Position numbers and translations under genes: made by a program. Below the pieces are notes generated by a model. That model did no database searches. It was not told where the DNA came from and saw only the letters and a program-made list of their open reading frames with translations. A DNA stretch of 40,000 nucleotides from positions 1 through 40,000 of the forward strand of contig JAQJDB010000005.1 in the NCBI GenBank assembly GCA_032139905.1. Reading direction: 5' to 3'. This stretch comes from Nitrospira sp. MA-1 (GTDB lineage Bacteria; Nitrospirota; Nitrospiria; Nitrospirales; UBA8639). The stretch's first letter is position 1. Each line of letters starts with the position of its first letter. Shown in pieces: positions 16,692 through 26,152 of the stretch.

Positions 16692-17459
16692 GTGAAGTTG
16701 TGGGCTGCCTCTGGGTTGATAGTTGGTCTGCTTGTCTGTTCGGCGTGCGCCGATGCCCCTTATCTTCGAAATCAATACGAAACGGCCTGCACGTTACCCG
16801 ATCTTCAACTGGCCGAAGCGTGGGACTTGCTGGAGGAAGCCCGATCGACCTCTGGCGGATGCGACCGCGATGCTCGCGGAATGGATCGTTGCCGTGCGCT
16901 GCGCGGTGAAATTGAAAGAATTGCGTTTGTTTGTCCAAACCACATTCCTTCTTTGATGACGACGGCTGTTCTGGCCTATGAGGACAGGGACTTGGGGAAA
17001 GCCGGGGAACGGCTCACATCCATTTTGGATATGGTCAAAGTGCATCCGGACGCCGCGGTGTTACGGGCACGGATTGCTCTGGAAGAAGGGAATCTTCCGT
17101 TCGCCCTTACCTTCCTGAAACAGCGCATGGAGCTGTCTCCTGACCATGCTCAGCTCCGGGAGGTGTATGCGGCCACCCTGTTTCTTTCCGGGCGACTTGA
17201 AGAAGCCAGGACTCAATTGGCGGTGGCCGAACAACTCGGGGCCCCTCGATGGCGGGTTGCATATCATCTCGGGCTGTTTGAAGAACGGAAGGGAGAGCTA
17301 CAGAAAGCGCGCCTCCTGTACCAGGAATCTGCGGATTTAAAGGCTGATTGGACTCTTCCCATTTCCCGGTTGCACGGGCTATTGGCCAAGCCTCTTTCAG
17401 ATAAAAAGCCGTCTGCTCTGGATGGAGGTTATTTCGAGCTTCCTTCGCTTCTCAAGTAG
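16692..17459 (+). CDS. TadD-like TPR lipoprotein or secreted protein
   Basis: 255 residues starting at GTG 16692, five bases after GAGGAG. The N-terminus (LIVGLLVCSACADAP) is a signal peptide with cysteines placed like a lipobox, but the -3 residue is unusual, so lipidation is likely rather than certain. The body is made of helical TPR-like units: VLAYEDRDLGKAGERL, VLRARIALEEGNLPFALTFL, VYAATLFLSGRLEEARTQL, and YHLGLFEERKGELQKARLLY. TPR lipoproteins (TadD) assist secretin assembly in Tad systems, and this gene closes the operon. Divergence from known TadD is high, so assignment rests on TPRs plus context. Confidence 0.75.
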   Translation: MKLWAASGLIVGLLVCSACADAPYLRNQYETACTLPDLQLAEAWDLLEEARSTSGGCDRDARGMDRCRALRGEIERIAFVCPNHIPSLMTTAVLAYEDRDLGKAGERLTSILDMVKVHPDAAVLRARIALEEGNLPFALTFLKQRMELSPDHAQLREVYAATLFLSGRLEEARTQLAVAEQLGAPRWRVAYHLGLFEERKGELQKARLLYQESADLKADWTLPISRLHGLLAKPLSDKKPSALDGGYFELPSLLK

Positions 17460-17683
17460 AAGCATGTTGTTTCGGCTACGAAACCCGCGCTCTCCCTGGC
17501 CGGTCGCACATCAAAGTTGAGGAGGAAAAATCTCAAGTGTCTCTCTTTACTTGAGTGATTAAGGACAGGTGCTGCCCTTTTACTCTGGCTCATGTGTTGC
17601 GTGGTTGTCTCTTTCTGTTGCCTGATGTTTGGAGGCAGAAGTCATGTTCGGGCAAGACCAGGTTGAATGATTCCCCTCTATTG

Positions 17684-20389
17684 TTAAAGAGATGCCACGG
17701 CATCCCGGATTTGTGTTGTTGCGCGAAGGTGAGGGTCTTCCCCTCTGGTTGTCCATGTTTCAACCATGGATGGTGTAATGCATAGGCTTTGCCCAAAGGT
17801 GAGAGTGATGGGATGACGCTTAGGGGTCTTAGCATCTGGGGGCCAGACCTCAAAACTTCCATCAATTTTGACCGGGATAATGGGGATGTGTAATTCACAG
17901 GCAAGAACCCCGAGACCTTTTTTAAAGGGTAGGAGTCGTCCATCAAGGCTTCGCTCTCCTTCCGGAAAAATAAGGAGACTTTTTCCCTTCCGAAGAAGAG
18001 TGACTGAGGCCTTGAGAACTGTCACCATGGGCGTCTCCGGCCCCACGGGAATCACATGACCCACGCGTGCGACCCATCGACGAAACGGTGATCGAAAAAA
18101 GGGTTCCCAGCCAAGAGTGTAAAGTTGTGAAAAGGTGGATGGTGGCACAGTCCCCAAAATAATAAAGGGATCAATAAAACTCAGATGGTTGGCCGCCAGG
18201 ATAAAAGGTCCCTCTTTGGGTAGATGTGTGAGGCCTTTGACAGTCAATGGAAAGACTATGCGGGAGAAGCTCCCTACGATAGCCATTCCTATTTGTCCGA
18301 TGATTTTATTCCCTCTGGAAAGCGGAGCGAGGACTGTGTTTGTCAGGGCTGGAGGGAGTGGGGTTTCGAAGATCTGATGCCAGGAGGAGGTGGTTTCTGT
18401 CGGTGCGGCGGGAATTTGCTGGAGAACCATGAGCTTGGTAATCACATCACGCACCGTAACAACTTCTCCCATGAACGTTTCCGGGACCGGTCCCAACCGG
18501 CTTTCGAGGGCGGCTTGAAATTCGACGCGTTTCAACGAGTCGAATCCCAAGTCCAGATCCAGGTGATCGTCCAATCGTAGGACGCGGTCTGCCAAAATCA
18601 GCCTGTTAAGCGTTTGAATAACCGCTTGGCCTATGGTTGTTTCGCGAATCTCCTGGTCCGTCTCAGGTTCCTGCTCCGGTGCGTGTTCAACGGCAGTTTG
18701 TTTTGTTTGAGTCATGGCAAGAACAAGATGCCGTTGGATTTTCCCTAAACGTGTACGGGGGAGGGGATCTTTGATGAAGGTCACACCACTAATCCGTTTG
18801 TATGGGGGAAGGGTTGCGGCGACACTATTGAGTGCATCTTTGATGTAGGTGGCGGAGTCATGGATTTTGTGTTCTCGTAAATAATCAAAATTTGGTACGA
18901 CCACGGCATGAAGATGTTCGCCTTCCCCACCAGCACGGGGGAGTCCAAGGATGCAGAGTTCGGTGATTGCAGGATTCTGTTTGTAGGTTTCTTCCAATTC
19001 TTCGGGAAGAATGTTTTTCCCTCCAGGTGTGACGATCAATTCCTTGATTCGTCCGGTGAGAAACAGGTATCCGTCTGAGTCCAGATAGCCTAGATCTCCG
19101 GTATGAAACCAGCCATCACGGATAGCCTCGGCCGTTTCAGCCGGCGCTTGGTCATAGCCCTTCATCACATTGGGTCCTCGTACCACCACTTCGCCAATTC
19201 CGGATTCGTTCGGCTGATCGATTCGCACCTCGACGCTGGCGAGTGGTGGGCCGACGGAGCCCGGTTTCAGGCGAGACAAGGAACTAAAGGCAACCACGGG
19301 CGCTGTTTCCGTGAGCCCGTACCCTTCACGAACCGTAAATCCCAGACTGCCTAAATCCTTTGAGATTTGTGGGTCGAGTTTGGCTCCGCCGCTGCATAAA
19401 AGGTGAAGCGAGGGCCCAAACCGCCGGTGAACAGGAGCAAAAAACCGTCGTCCGGGATTCCATCTGGTATGGGTTCTCACAAAATCCGACAGGCTGAGTA
19501 AAAGCCTGATGATCCAACGGACCAATCCCGGACGTCGGTCGAGTTCTTCAAAAATCGATCGACGAATCATGGTAAAAATTTGTGGGACCCCTACGGCGAT
19601 CGTGATCCCGGTCTCATGAATACATTGCACCAGATCCGGCCCCTTGAGTGATGATAGGAAGGTCATTCTTGCACCCAGTAATATGGGAACGAGGCAGGCG
19701 ATCATGAAGGGATAGGCATGGTGCAGCGGGAGCATCACTAGGAAGTTATCTTCCGGCCCCGCTAAATCTTTTCCAATAATGTCTTTGGCATTGGCCATGA
19801 AATTCCGGTGAGTGAGTAACACGCCTTTAGGTTTTTTGGTTGTGCCAGAGGTATAAAGTAACGAAGCCACGTCGTCCGGATTCACCCGCAGGTCAACGGA
19901 GGGTTTTTCCTGTCCTTGGTCCATGAGGTCCTTCATGGACAGGTGGTGAGATTCTGTAAGGGAATCCATGTTCACGACGGTGATCGTGGCTGGAAGTTCT
20001 CGGATCAGGTCTACAGTTTTTGAGCTCATGAAGACAAACCGACTGTTGGACGTGGTGAGGAAGGACAGAAGTTGCTCCTGTGGCATCTGAATATCCAGGG
20101 GAACGGCTGTGGCACCGACGGTGAGAATGCTGAGGTGAGCGATCACCCATTCCGGACAATTTTCAGCCACAATGGCGACGCGATGCCCCGGACGAAGTCC
20201 ATGCTCATGAAGACCGCTCGCCAGTCCCCGAACAAGCTTCGACACTTCCCCGTAGGTTTGTTGTCGATAGTCTTCTCCTTCTTTTATTTGCAGGACGACA
20301 TGATCGGCGGCGATTGCCGAGAGTGCGAAAAACGCCTCAGGAATCGTATCTGGAAGGTGAGTGGGATCGATGAGAGGAGCCTGCATCAT
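17684..20389 (-). CDS. Three-domain fusion: acyl-AMP ligase, acyl carrier protein, PlsC acyltransferase
   Basis: 901 residues. Residues 1-560 are an AMP-forming acyl ligase with the P-loop YTSGTTKKPKG (179-189), GYGLTET (357-362), HTGDLG and the catalytic lysine K550 in PRTRLGKIQR. Residues 585-655 are an acyl carrier domain with the phosphopantetheine serine S618 in GFDSL. Residues 690-900 are a PlsC-type acyltransferase with NHLSFID (H735 and D740 of HX4D) and FPEGERS (808-814). All three sets of catalytic residues are intact. The natural reading is activation of a fatty acid, loading on the built-in carrier and transfer to a lysophospholipid or glycerol phosphate. E. coli Aas has acyltransferase first and ligase last, with no carrier; here the order is reversed. 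AGGAG precedes the start; the gene points toward the Tad operon (convergent). Confidence 0.9.
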   Translation of the reverse strand: MMQAPLIDPTHLPDTIPEAFFALSAIAADHVVLQIKEGEDYRQQTYGEVSKLVRGLASGLHEHGLRPGHRVAIVAENCPEWVIAHLSILTVGATAVPLDIQMPQEQLLSFLTTSNSRFVFMSSKTVDLIRELPATITVVNMDSLTESHHLSMKDLMDQGQEKPSVDLRVNPDDVASLLYTSGTTKKPKGVLLTHRNFMANAKDIIGKDLAGPEDNFLVMLPLHHAYPFMIACLVPILLGARMTFLSSLKGPDLVQCIHETGITIAVGVPQIFTMIRRSIFEELDRRPGLVRWIIRLLLSLSDFVRTHTRWNPGRRFFAPVHRRFGPSLHLLCSGGAKLDPQISKDLGSLGFTVREGYGLTETAPVVAFSSLSRLKPGSVGPPLASVEVRIDQPNESGIGEVVVRGPNVMKGYDQAPAETAEAIRDGWFHTGDLGYLDSDGYLFLTGRIKELIVTPGGKNILPEELEETYKQNPAITELCILGLPRAGGEGEHLHAVVVPNFDYLREHKIHDSATYIKDALNSVAATLPPYKRISGVTFIKDPLPRTRLGKIQRHLVLAMTQTKQTAVEHAPEQEPETDQEIRETTIGQAVIQTLNRLILADRVLRLDDHLDLDLGFDSLKRVEFQAALESRLGPVPETFMGEVVTVRDVITKLMVLQQIPAAPTETTSSWHQIFETPLPPALTNTVLAPLSRGNKIIGQIGMAIVGSFSRIVFPLTVKGLTHLPKEGPFILAANHLSFIDPFIILGTVPPSTFSQLYTLGWEPFFRSPFRRWVARVGHVIPVGPETPMVTVLKASVTLLRKGKSLLIFPEGERSLDGRLLPFKKGLGVLACELHIPIIPVKIDGSFEVWPPDAKTPKRHPITLTFGQSLCITPSMVETWTTRGEDPHLRATTQIRDAVASL

Positions 20390-20688
20390 TTGAGTCTCCT
20401 AAAAGGGATGCCAAGAAAAGATGCAAAAGCAAGTCTACCCGAAAGGGGGCATGGTTCCAAGACAAGACTTGGGTAGCGGAAACCGACTCTAAAAAAGCGG
20501 CAGGTTGGTGTGATGAAGATTACTCAGCAGGAAGAGCGAAGATTTAATACCCAGGAGGCAAGTACAAAAGCTTAACAAAAAAGCAAAAAAATCCGAAAAA
20601 GTCAGGAGATTTCTATTTAGACGCCTGGTGTTTTGCGGCCACTCCCTAACAGGTTATTTTGATTTATTGTTGAAAAAGGGATTGTTCT

Positions 20689-22071
20689 ATGCCGTTCTTT
20701 AAAGTTGAAGATACCCGGGATCTTTGCGTCGGGACGTTTGTCAAACTGGAAGGGTCCTGGTTCAGCCATCCTTTTCCCACGAACACCTTTCAAATCAAAT
20801 CCTTTGATGATCTGGCCACCATTCAAGCCCTCAAAAATGTCGTCATTCTCCAGGATCCCGACCGGTCCGCCTTGTTAGAGGCTGAGGAGGAATCAGATCA
20901 AAACCGGCGGCCCTTGAATTTCGAGGAGAGTGCAAGCAGGGAGGAAGATACGGCGGCCATTTTTGAATCAGAATTGGATCCTCCTGCAGACAGCGGACCA
21001 CTTATTAAAGAATCTTCTTTATCGACAATCCTGGATCGGCGAGAGGATTACTATGAATTTCAGGATCATTTGCGCAAGGTCGAAGGGGCGTATCAAAAAA
21101 CCCTCGGGCAAGGCAACGAATTGTTTCGGCAACTGAGTGATCGCCGACCGTCTGGACGTAAAACCGCGGATGCGATGATCACCAGTATTGTCACCGCCAT
21201 ACAACATCCCCACACGGCCATGTCTTTAATTGATGTTGTCGGTAGTAACGGTGCCACGTGGGGCCTGTCCGAACATGCCCTTAACGTGTGCACCTTGTCC
21301 CTCCTCATTGGCCGTCAATTGGGTTTGGAAGCCGAAGGATTGCTTGATCTCGGGCGTGGAGCCCTCTTCCACGATGTGGGTTATCGCGCGTTACCTATGA
21401 ACGTACGATTTAGTGCGGGGGGCATGAAAATCGAATCGGATCCGGAGTTGGGGAAACGTCATACGGAGGTAGGGCGACAGCTCATGGCGGCCTTCCCGGA
21501 TACCAGTCCGGCAGTATTGGAAATGATTGGTCACCATCATGAACGACTGGATGGTTCGGGGTTTCCCAAAGGCATGAGGGCAAGTGGCCTCTCGTTGCCG
21601 ACCAAAATTGTCATGGTGGCAGATCATTATGATGAACTCTGCAATGCCCCTGATCTGCAAACGAGTCTCACTCCCCATGCGGCCCTGTCCCGTCTCTTTC
21701 GCCACGTCGTCATGAAGGAAGAATTGTCCAGATTCTGTCCGGAGGTGGTGCAAGCCCTGGTGCAGGCCATTGGGGTCTATCCGCCAGGGAGCCTGGTAGA
21801 ATTAACGGACGGATTTCTCGGGGTCGTGGCTCGGATCAATATTCATCACCCCACAAGACCGACAGTGTTGTTGTATGCGCCTTGGATTTGCCGAAGTGAT
21901 GGAATGTTGGTCAATTTGGCGCAAGAGCCTGAGTTGGAAATCAAGCAAGCTCTCCATGTCAAGGATGTACCCTTGAATGCCCTAGTGTATTTGAGTCCCC
22001 GTCGAATGGCCATGTTTGTGCATGCGACCGAACCCACAACCATGGCGTTCAACAGCAGACGGCGGCGGTAA
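20689..22071 (+). CDS. HD-GYP c-di-GMP phosphodiesterase with DUF3391 N-terminus
   Basis: 460 residues. Residues 1-135 resemble DUF3391, found N-terminal to HD-GYP domains, here with an acidic insertion (about 62-105). Residues 160-365 are HD-GYP, with SEHALNV (H196), the HD pair in LFHDVG (H228, D229), the HHHERLDGSGFP motif (282-293) and ADHYDEL. The metal ligands look intact, so activity is likely. The third GYP residue is F-P rather than Y-P, a common variant. A C-terminal extra domain (about 375-460) is typical of the family. It hydrolyses cyclic di-GMP and could influence surface behaviour, including pili from the neighbouring Tad locus, though no direct link is visible. It is divergent from the lipid-fusion gene across a 299-base gap. 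Confidence 0.9.
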   Translation: MPFFKVEDTRDLCVGTFVKLEGSWFSHPFPTNTFQIKSFDDLATIQALKNVVILQDPDRSALLEAEEESDQNRRPLNFEESASREEDTAAIFESELDPPADSGPLIKESSLSTILDRREDYYEFQDHLRKVEGAYQKTLGQGNELFRQLSDRRPSGRKTADAMITSIVTAIQHPHTAMSLIDVVGSNGATWGLSEHALNVCTLSLLIGRQLGLEAEGLLDLGRGALFHDVGYRALPMNVRFSAGGMKIESDPELGKRHTEVGRQLMAAFPDTSPAVLEMIGHHHERLDGSGFPKGMRASGLSLPTKIVMVADHYDELCNAPDLQTSLTPHAALSRLFRHVVMKEELSRFCPEVVQALVQAIGVYPPGSLVELTDGFLGVVARINIHHPTRPTVLLYAPWICRSDGMLVNLAQEPELEIKQALHVKDVPLNALVYLSPRRMAMFVHATEPTTMAFNSRRRR

Positions 22072-22284
22072 TCTCCCAAACCCACCCTGAAGTGTGAACC
22101 GGAGTTGATGTGGAGCCGGATACATTTTCTTCAGAAATGAAGTCTGTCTCTAACCACTGTCTAGTATCGGGATGGCCTTGGGTTATGCTTCGAAATGTCG
22201 ATGGATAAAAAGAAATTCTTCATACAAAATTCTGACGCCAACGCCGACCATATTTTGGCTCCGAATAAAGCTAACCGGAATTTC

Positions 22285-23110
22285 ATCCTGCGGTTCTCAC
22301 CGGAAGGATTTTTCCCCTGAAAGGCGCCTTTTCCATTTCCTTGGAGAAACAATAATCCGAGGCGATGAAATCCGGACCAATCAACAAACAGACCAGATCG
22401 GCCTGTTCTAATTGTTGGAGGATTTTCGCCTCCCAAGGCTCGCCGGGATACAATTGCCGGTCGTGCCCGAACTCGAGGGGAAAAACTTCGTTTTAAAATT
22501 TTCAAACACACTTTCATCCGTTCCAAATAGGGATCTTGATTCTTGTGGGGATAGGAAATGAAGACCCGCACGCGCCGAGTCGGGCGGGACGGGTCGGGAA
22601 AGACTTTCTGATCCATATCAAGCTCCGGTAACTGGAGAAACCCATGATAGGGTTGCCCCTCCACAATGTCTTGTGCACGGGAAATCACCTGCGGCTTTCC
22701 CGTTTTGCCGGGCTTGCTCTAACACCGCAAGCGCCACAAAATCCTTTCCGTCCAGACTCAGTGGTGCAAGCAGTGCGAGGTCGGTGAGCCGATTGTTGCT
22801 GCAGTGGAGGGTAGTCAACTGTTCCATGGCGGTCAGGGGTGCCAGGTTTTGAACGCCTACCTTACTAATATTCCGTGGCGCAACCCTGGAAGCTGGGCAA
22901 ATTCCTGCGGAAGAAGAGGAATGGTTCCCTTTGGACCCTTCCAAGATTCGACACTCTGTTGCAGGGCTAGCTCTTCCAGCCAGGTCAGCTCGAAGAGCTC
23001 CGGCGGGAGTCGATCCCAGATGAGGCAGGACAGGTCCAGCGACGCGGCCTGGGTGTCTTTGGCCTCTCGTATGCGCCGAAGACCTTTTTGATAGTCTCGC
23101 TCGATTTAAT
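22285..23110 (-). pseudogene. Decayed leucine-rich-repeat/TIR-domain gene
   Basis: Three minus-strand frames join end to end to give one LRR-TIR protein. About 23106 to 22860 reads DYQKGLRRIREAKDTQAASL and then LPPELFELTWLEEL, an N-terminal leucine-rich region that ends at a stop. The next frame reads QLTTLHCSNNRLTDLALLAPL. About 22690 to 22495 reads RVFISYPHKNQDPYLERMKV, the TIR start. A further shift gives DRQLYPGEPWEAKILQQLEQ, then GPDFIASDYCFSKEMEK. It stops about 60 residues early at ILPVRTAG followed by TGA. At least three frameshifts and a C-terminal truncation are therefore present. Intact relatives are LRR proteins with TIR domains, some of which act in NAD-depleting defence. No intact start was found. 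Confidence 0.82.
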
Positions 23111-23222
23111 CTGGATTCACGGGAGTCCACTCTACCAAGGTGATTTTAAGTTTGGAACTGGAAACTCCCCCATTTGAGATTGGGCTTAGGTTTTCCCAAC
23201 TCGATCGTGGAATGAGTGCAGA

Positions 23223-24665
23223 TTAGCGAGCTTGTTGTTTTAACCAGCCTTTGGCTTCCGGGTAAAAATGGCCTAGAATTTCTTGGCTCATCCCTGAGAG
23301 TAGAGGAGCGAGGTTAGTCTGGATGCGATCGGTAATTCCGGTTAAGGGTTGTGGAGATTGGGTCAGTTTCCAGAGTTCGTGAAGATCGTCCTTTCGTTGT
23401 TCAAGAGCTTTTTCCGTGGCGCGTTGCCAAAAGAGGGGAAACTCTCTTGGGTCAGTGTAGTCACCCCTTCCCCTCCCGCAATGGGTCACCGCTAAATAGC
23501 GTAGCAACGCATCGCGTGTTTGCCGGTCGAGAAAGGCAGGAACCCAGGATATTCGATTGGAATCTTCTGTTTCCTGACTTTTGGCATAGGTCCGTTCGGC
23601 TAATGCTCCAAGGATGGCTCCACCAATGGTAAAGGCGCCATGAGAGAGTCCTCCGGTGGCTAAGTCTGAGGCCAATCCGGCGGCGGCTCCGCTGGCTAGT
23701 GCTCCCCAGAACGTTTCTTCTTCCCATGGTTTTCTTTCACCCGGCACGGTCACATCTTCAATCCTGGACTTGAGTGTGTGTGGGACATTGCCGGTTAACC
23801 CATGTAACTCGATCAGGTCTGCCGTGACGGCTGAGATACGTTGGGCTAATCGTTGGTCCAGGGCGTGAATGGCATTTTTGATTTGCGGCTTTTTTGTGAG
23901 CCCCGTCGGCTCTTGGGAAAGGCGTTCTCCATCCAAGGCGGTCTCGATCAAGAGTTGAGCGAGACGGGTCATAGATGCATCAAAGATCTGCCGGTGGGTG
24001 GCATACCAGGCCTTTTCTAATTTTTTCATCGTGTGATGTTTTTCCGAGGGCAAGGCCTGAGTGACGTGATCCCATAAAACACCTTCTTGAACCCAGCAAC
24101 GCGTAAAGGCGTCCAAGCTCATCACGTCTTTAATGACGCGATGATTGACCCAATGTTGCCTCCAAAGGGATTCCAATTGTCGCTGTTCTTGTGGATCGAT
24201 CAGGCCGGTTTGATTCACTAACACAATGACGGGCTTATCGAGCCACGTGAGAAGATCCAGTTCAGGCTGAAGATAGCCCGCCATGGACGGGTCCTCTGCA
24301 GCATTGACGAGGTATAACACGACGTCAGCTTCATCCCTGACGTTTCGGATCGCTTGCTGACTGCACCAAAACGGTTTGTCTGCTATACGGTCCCAGACGT
24401 GAGACACCATCCACCCAATCGGGTTGGTGAGTCCTTGAAGTCGGCCCAAGAGCTTGTGGCTATTTCCAAAACCTGGGGTATCCCACAGGTTGAGCCGTGA
24501 GCCATCAGAAGTCTCCAGCAACACAAAGTGTTCATTTTGAAGTGTGACATGGGCCTGATCGAGCACCTGTCCGATGTCGCGACGCAACAGAGTGCGTGCC
24601 AAGGTGGTCTTCCCGATATTCGTGTGGGAAATGAGTGAAAGAGTGATGGAGGAAGGCGCCGTCAT
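23223..24665 (-). CDS. DUF3482-family GTPase-like protein
   Basis: 480 residues. The N-terminal 200 form a TRAFAC-like GTPase domain. G1 is degenerate (SHTNIGKTT, 13-21, lacking the first Gly), G3 is clear (DTPGFG, 62-67), and the G4 position reads NQTG (151-154) instead of NKxD, so guanine specificity is doubtful. A Gly/Ala-rich hydrophobic stretch (about 325-370; ALASGAAAGLASDLATGG) may dip into or bind membrane. DUF3482 proteins are typically encoded next to a DUF2868 membrane protein; the partner lies directly upstream with an ATGA overlap (24662-24665). The function of the pair is not established, and a membrane-linked GTPase role is inference. The decayed LRR-TIR gene lies directly downstream. 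Confidence 0.78.
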   Translation of the reverse strand: MTAPSSITLSLISHTNIGKTTLARTLLRRDIGQVLDQAHVTLQNEHFVLLETSDGSRLNLWDTPGFGNSHKLLGRLQGLTNPIGWMVSHVWDRIADKPFWCSQQAIRNVRDEADVVLYLVNAAEDPSMAGYLQPELDLLTWLDKPVIVLVNQTGLIDPQEQRQLESLWRQHWVNHRVIKDVMSLDAFTRCWVQEGVLWDHVTQALPSEKHHTMKKLEKAWYATHRQIFDASMTRLAQLLIETALDGERLSQEPTGLTKKPQIKNAIHALDQRLAQRISAVTADLIELHGLTGNVPHTLKSRIEDVTVPGERKPWEEETFWGALASGAAAGLASDLATGGLSHGAFTIGGAILGALAERTYAKSQETEDSNRISWVPAFLDRQTRDALLRYLAVTHCGRGRGDYTDPREFPLFWQRATEKALEQRKDDLHELWKLTQSPQPLTGITDRIQTNLAPLLSGMSQEILGHFYPEAKGWLKQQAR

Positions 24666-26152
24666 GTCATCTCACCTTTTGGGGGCCAAAGAGCAGCTTG
24701 TGCTTTCTCAAGAAGCTGGTCGCGGAGGGTGTTCTTTGCATCGAACATCACGATTTGCAGGTGGTGGTCGTTGGCGAGTCGTTGCCAGGTTTGTTGCCGT
24801 CCTGTCATTTGTGCCTGATCAGCCAAGTGGCGATAGGGTTCCTGGTCCAGAGCAAGGAGTAAGTGATGTTGTCCGTTACAGGGTTCGATTGAGGTTTGAA
24901 GCATATGGAATAGTTCACCGTGCACCTCCGCTTCCGGGGTTTGCGCCAGATTACAAACGAGAACCATCGTTTGGGGTGAGGAGTTTGTCTGCAACCAGGG
25001 AACACTTGTCTGTCCATAAGGAAGCGGGTCTCTCCAATGCAAAGTCGCCTGATTGCCAAGGAGGTCCAGGAGGCATTGTCCCAAGAAATCCAAAGTGGCC
25101 GGGGTGGGTTGATAACTATACGGCAGAATATCAATTTGGATGCCTTGTCCGCGTTCAGTACTCAGCAATTGCAAATAGTATGGATCATTGAGATTGAGCG
25201 TGATGGATTCGGCGGCTTTATGTGCAAAACGTGCGGATAGCCAGGCCAGCATTACCCGGGGTATGACGATTCCCACAAAGGCCGTCAGTGCCCACATATG
25301 CATCCACGGAGCAGCAGAGCCATGGCTGGGAGCTTGAAGATCCGCAAGGTCTATAGTTGATGGAAAGGGAAAACCCAGAAGCCAGGCTGCAGGCCCCAAG
25401 AGTAGGTGTAAGACCGTATGCACCTGTGTCGCTGATAAGAAGGTGCTTTCCCAGGTGGCTTGATAATCTAGAACTAGTCCACGAACGTACATGCTGAGGA
25501 TAATGCCTAGCGCCAGACACGCTGATCCAATATGCAGCAGATAACGAACGCGACTAATAATAATGGGATGACAGTATTTCCACCATAGGTTCATAAACCG
25601 TTCAGTAGACTGAAGGATCCACTCTCTGCCGGCACCTTCAGGTAAAGCAATCTTTGGCCATGGTCCTTTCCCCAACCATTTGTTTGTGGTGGCCAATCCT
25701 TTGGACAGGTGCCGGAGAAGTGGCCCGGTTAGGTCTCTTCCCAGAAGCGGCGACAGAATGGTACCCGCATAGGTACTAATGTTCCACAAGAGTAGAAACA
25801 AGAGTGGAAAATTTAGGAGATTGACTTGTTGAGATGTTCCGAGTCCATTGATGAGAAGGCCTGCAGCTAAGGCCGGTATCGCCACGAAAATGAATGGAAT
25901 CGTGACCTGAACACCTCGAAATGACTCCGTGATGATGGGGTAAGAAGTGGAGAGAAAATTCCAGAGGGATTCAGCCCGATTTATGAGAAATTGTATTGAG
26001 CTTTCAGTAGATGGGTTTGGCTGGTGAGACGAGCGTGCTTTTGCTTGTTGGGTGGCCCGTTGTCTGGTGGAATGTGAGATGTAACGTGCCTGCGGGTCTG
26101 ATTGTTCCAGCGCCTGGATTAATAAAATCTTTGATGCGGCTCTCGAATTCAT
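24662..26152 (-). CDS. DUF2868-family multi-pass membrane protein, partner of the DUF3482 protein
   Basis: 496 residues. A soluble N-terminal part begins with the family-like KILLIQALEQSDPQARYIS. Five hydrophobic segments follow: IPFIFVAIPALAAGLLI, FPLLFLLLWNISTYAG, GSACLALGIILSMYVRG, VLHLLLGPAAWLLGFPF, and MHMWALTAFVGIVIPRVMLA. A C-terminal cytoplasmic domain of about 180 residues contains ETQ-type loops and FDAKNTLRDQL. The pattern ALGIILSMYVRGLVLDYQATWESTFL is typical of DUF2868. The gene overlaps the DUF3482 gene by four bases, so the two are surely co-translated. No ribosome site is evident before ATG 26152. No biochemical role is known; the C-terminal domain may contact the GTPase. Confidence 0.75.
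   Translation of the reverse strand: MNSRAASKILLIQALEQSDPQARYISHSTRQRATQQAKARSSHQPNPSTESSIQFLINRAESLWNFLSTSYPIITESFRGVQVTIPFIFVAIPALAAGLLINGLGTSQQVNLLNFPLLFLLLWNISTYAGTILSPLLGRDLTGPLLRHLSKGLATTNKWLGKGPWPKIALPEGAGREWILQSTERFMNLWWKYCHPIIISRVRYLLHIGSACLALGIILSMYVRGLVLDYQATWESTFLSATQVHTVLHLLLGPAAWLLGFPFPSTIDLADLQAPSHGSAAPWMHMWALTAFVGIVIPRVMLAWLSARFAHKAAESITLNLNDPYYLQLLSTERGQGIQIDILPYSYQPTPATLDFLGQCLLDLLGNQATLHWRDPLPYGQTSVPWLQTNSSPQTMVLVCNLAQTPEAEVHGELFHMLQTSIEPCNGQHHLLLALDQEPYRHLADQAQMTGRQQTWQRLANDHHLQIVMFDAKNTLRDQLLEKAQAALWPPKGEMT

Noticed and set aside
17532-17555. Inverted repeat CTCAAGT/ACTTGAG between tadD and the convergent lipid-fusion gene
   Set aside because: Only a 7-base stem with a 10-base loop and no T-run; too weak to call a terminator.
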